Made by a program: the position numbers and the translations under genes
In this document: positions 62,920 through 64,000 of the stretch, piece by piece
Position numbering within the stretch: the stretch's first letter is position 1
Layout: each line of letters opens with the position of its first letter
The notes under the pieces: model-generated
The model's input: only the letters and a program-made list of their open reading frames with translations
Told to the model about the DNA's origin: nothing
Database searches by the model: none
Assembly (NCBI GenBank): GCA_036417435.1
Contig: CM070899.1
Location: forward strand, 103,232,368 to 103,296,367
Direction of reading: 5' to 3'
DNA length: 64,000 nucleotides
Source: Inia geoffrensis
Lineage: Eukaryota > Chordata > Mammalia > Artiodactyla > Iniidae

Positions 62920-64000
62920 CATTGAACAGTCCTTTTTTCTTTCAGCCTAGTTCATATACAGTGTTGCGTCTGTTTGAAGTCTACAGCCACTTGATGCAAG
63001 TATAAACGTAGCTGTACCTGTAGGGTTTCAGATTCTTTGCCCTGTTAGTTTATCGAGGAATGTGTTGTAGCATTCCCTGTGCTTTTGGGTGTGTTGCCCT
63101 TGATGAGCACTTTTGGATACGTTAAGTGTGTTACTGTTAATCCCAGTCTCCTAATTCCCCCTTCCCCGGTCTCCAATTTGCCCCTGTGGGAACCCCTCGC
63201 TTCTTTCTTCCCTTTGTGAACCTGTGTTTCCTTTCTTTACTAGCTTCCTTTGTATCCCTATTGAGACTGCACACATAAGTGGTATCTGGGCAAATGTGTC
63301 TTGCTGCCTCTAATTGACCAGAATTAGTGAGATCATCTAGTGCTCCACCCATGCTGCTGCAAATAGTATGAGTTCATTTTGTTCTGTGGCTGAGTGCTAG
63401 TCGAGGGTGTGTAGGTAGCAGCACATCTTTGTCCCTTCGCCACTCGCTCGACAGTTGGTTCGTTTGTATGTCTTCGTTGGGGTCAAGGGTACCACATGGG
63501 ACGCTGGGGTGCATCTGCTTCCTTCCAATGATGCTAGTCTCTGGTTCTACGACCTGCAGCGGGGTTGCCGAATCTCGTGGTACCTCCAGCGTTCAGTTTG
63601 GTCAGGAATGTGCCTACTGATCCTCATAGCGGCTGTTACCAATTTACAATCGCACCAAGAGCAATAGCTGGCTTCTCCTTTTGGCATGCCCTCTTGAGCA
63701 CTTAAAATTTTAGGATTTGAGAGGACCACAGACAGGGAACTCCTCGTCTAGCTTTCTTCTCACTCTCTAATCATGACAGATCCTGAGCATCTTTTCATTT
63801 GAATGTGCTGTTTTCTAAAACGCTGGTGAGTACCACTGAGGTCTTGAAAGCTTTCCGCCTGAGAGTCGGGCCTGATTTGAATTCATTTCAGATTACCCAG
63901 CCCAGGATATTTCTTGAGGGCAGGGTTGTGTCTGCAAAGCCTCAGGCCTTAGGCCTTGTGAATGATAGTTGCCTTTCAGCACAGTTGGTAATGTTGTTAC
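62920..64000 (+). repeat. HOR unit 20 (partial; A2 type)
   Basis: These are the first 1081 bases of an A monomer of the full A2 type, matching unit 18 rather than the hybrids (CCTTCGCCACTCG near 63435, GTTTGTATGTCTTCG, CACATGGGACGC). The window ends about 10 bases before the expected CTCF-like core. It completes a 17-18 / 19-20 super-repeat of 6581 bases. Confidence 0.94.

Larger units (their letters stand above)
1..64000 (+). repeat. Macrosatellite array of ~3.3 kb A+B higher-order repeats
   Basis: The same landmark string (CATTGAACAGTCC) recurs at 1, 3298, 6631, 9964, 13279, 16594, 19909, 23224, 26539, 29854, 33169, 36484, 39817, 43132, 46447, 49744, 53041, 59622 and 62920, with the equivalent unit start at 56339, giving head-to-tail units of 3283-3333 bases. 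Each unit splits into two related halves: A (about 1679-1715 bases) and B (about 1601-1618). A and B are about 80-85% alike by eye, whereas the same half in different units is usually above 98% alike in units 1-13. No unique DNA or dispersed repeat interrupts the array, and both window ends cut through it. The combination of kilobase monomers, HOR organisation and a CTCF-like motif per monomer resembles the DXZ4 class of vertebrate macrosatellite. The locus and species are not determined. Confidence 0.97.

Noticed and set aside
1..64000. D4Z4/DUX4 array, because the HOR is ~3.3 kb
   Set aside because: There is no homeodomain coding frame in any unit, base composition is near 50% GC instead of very GC-rich, and each unit consists of two related monomers. 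The matching length is coincidental.
1..64000. CRISPR array, prophage or bacterial genomic island
   Set aside because: The repeat unit is kilobases long with no spacers, there are no bacterial genes, and the splice-like and CTCF-like signals point to a vertebrate.

Overview
The whole 64 kb window lies inside one tandem array. It is a macrosatellite built from a higher-order repeat (HOR) of about 3.3 kb, and each HOR consists of two diverged monomers of about 1.6-1.7 kb (A and B, roughly 80-85% alike by eye). There are 19 complete HOR units and a 1081-base partial unit, all in the same orientation. Neither end shows unique flanking DNA, so the true array is longer. I see no recognisable transposon, SINE, LINE, rRNA, tRNA, CRISPR or protein-coding gene. 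The open reading frames (at most about 200 codons) are by-products of repetition. Many start at GTG or TTG, they occur on both strands, they carry amino-acid-changing variants between copies, and the longest family is interrupted by a stop in one copy (unit 10, near 31017).

The DNA looks vertebrate, most likely mammalian, although I cannot name the species or chromosome. The strongest functional clue is a 14-bp match to the CTCF core motif, always on the + strand and always about 1090 bases into each monomer. It occurs 38 times, once per complete monomer, and one copy is degraded. Long tandem arrays with a same-direction CTCF site per repeat are the hallmark of the X-linked macrosatellite DXZ4 and its analogues. 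A monomers also carry a YY1-like core and a palindromic RFX X-box-like site, and B monomers carry a CRE-like site. Both monomers have a well-placed splice acceptor and splice donor that could define one noncoding exon per monomer. CpG is less depleted than in typical vertebrate bulk DNA.

Layout: units 1-13 (1-43131) are highly homogenised A1B1 units of 3297, 3315 or 3333 bases. The length classes come from 1, 2 or 3 copies of an 18-bp VNTR in A. Two A1 subtypes (a and b) form blocks: a in unit 1, b in units 2-7, a in 8-9, b in 10-12, and a from 13 onward. Units 14-20 (43132-64000) are mosaic: a second monomer family (A2/B2) replaces parts of A1/B1 at fixed breakpoints, and unit 18 is almost entirely A2B2. 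There the array repeats with a super-period of about 6.58-6.59 kb (two HOR units). The window therefore records local duplication, gene conversion or unequal exchange, and a probable zone of contact between two HOR families.

The regulatory and RNA roles are inference from motifs. The repeat structure, boundaries, VNTR and mosaic breakpoints are seen directly.
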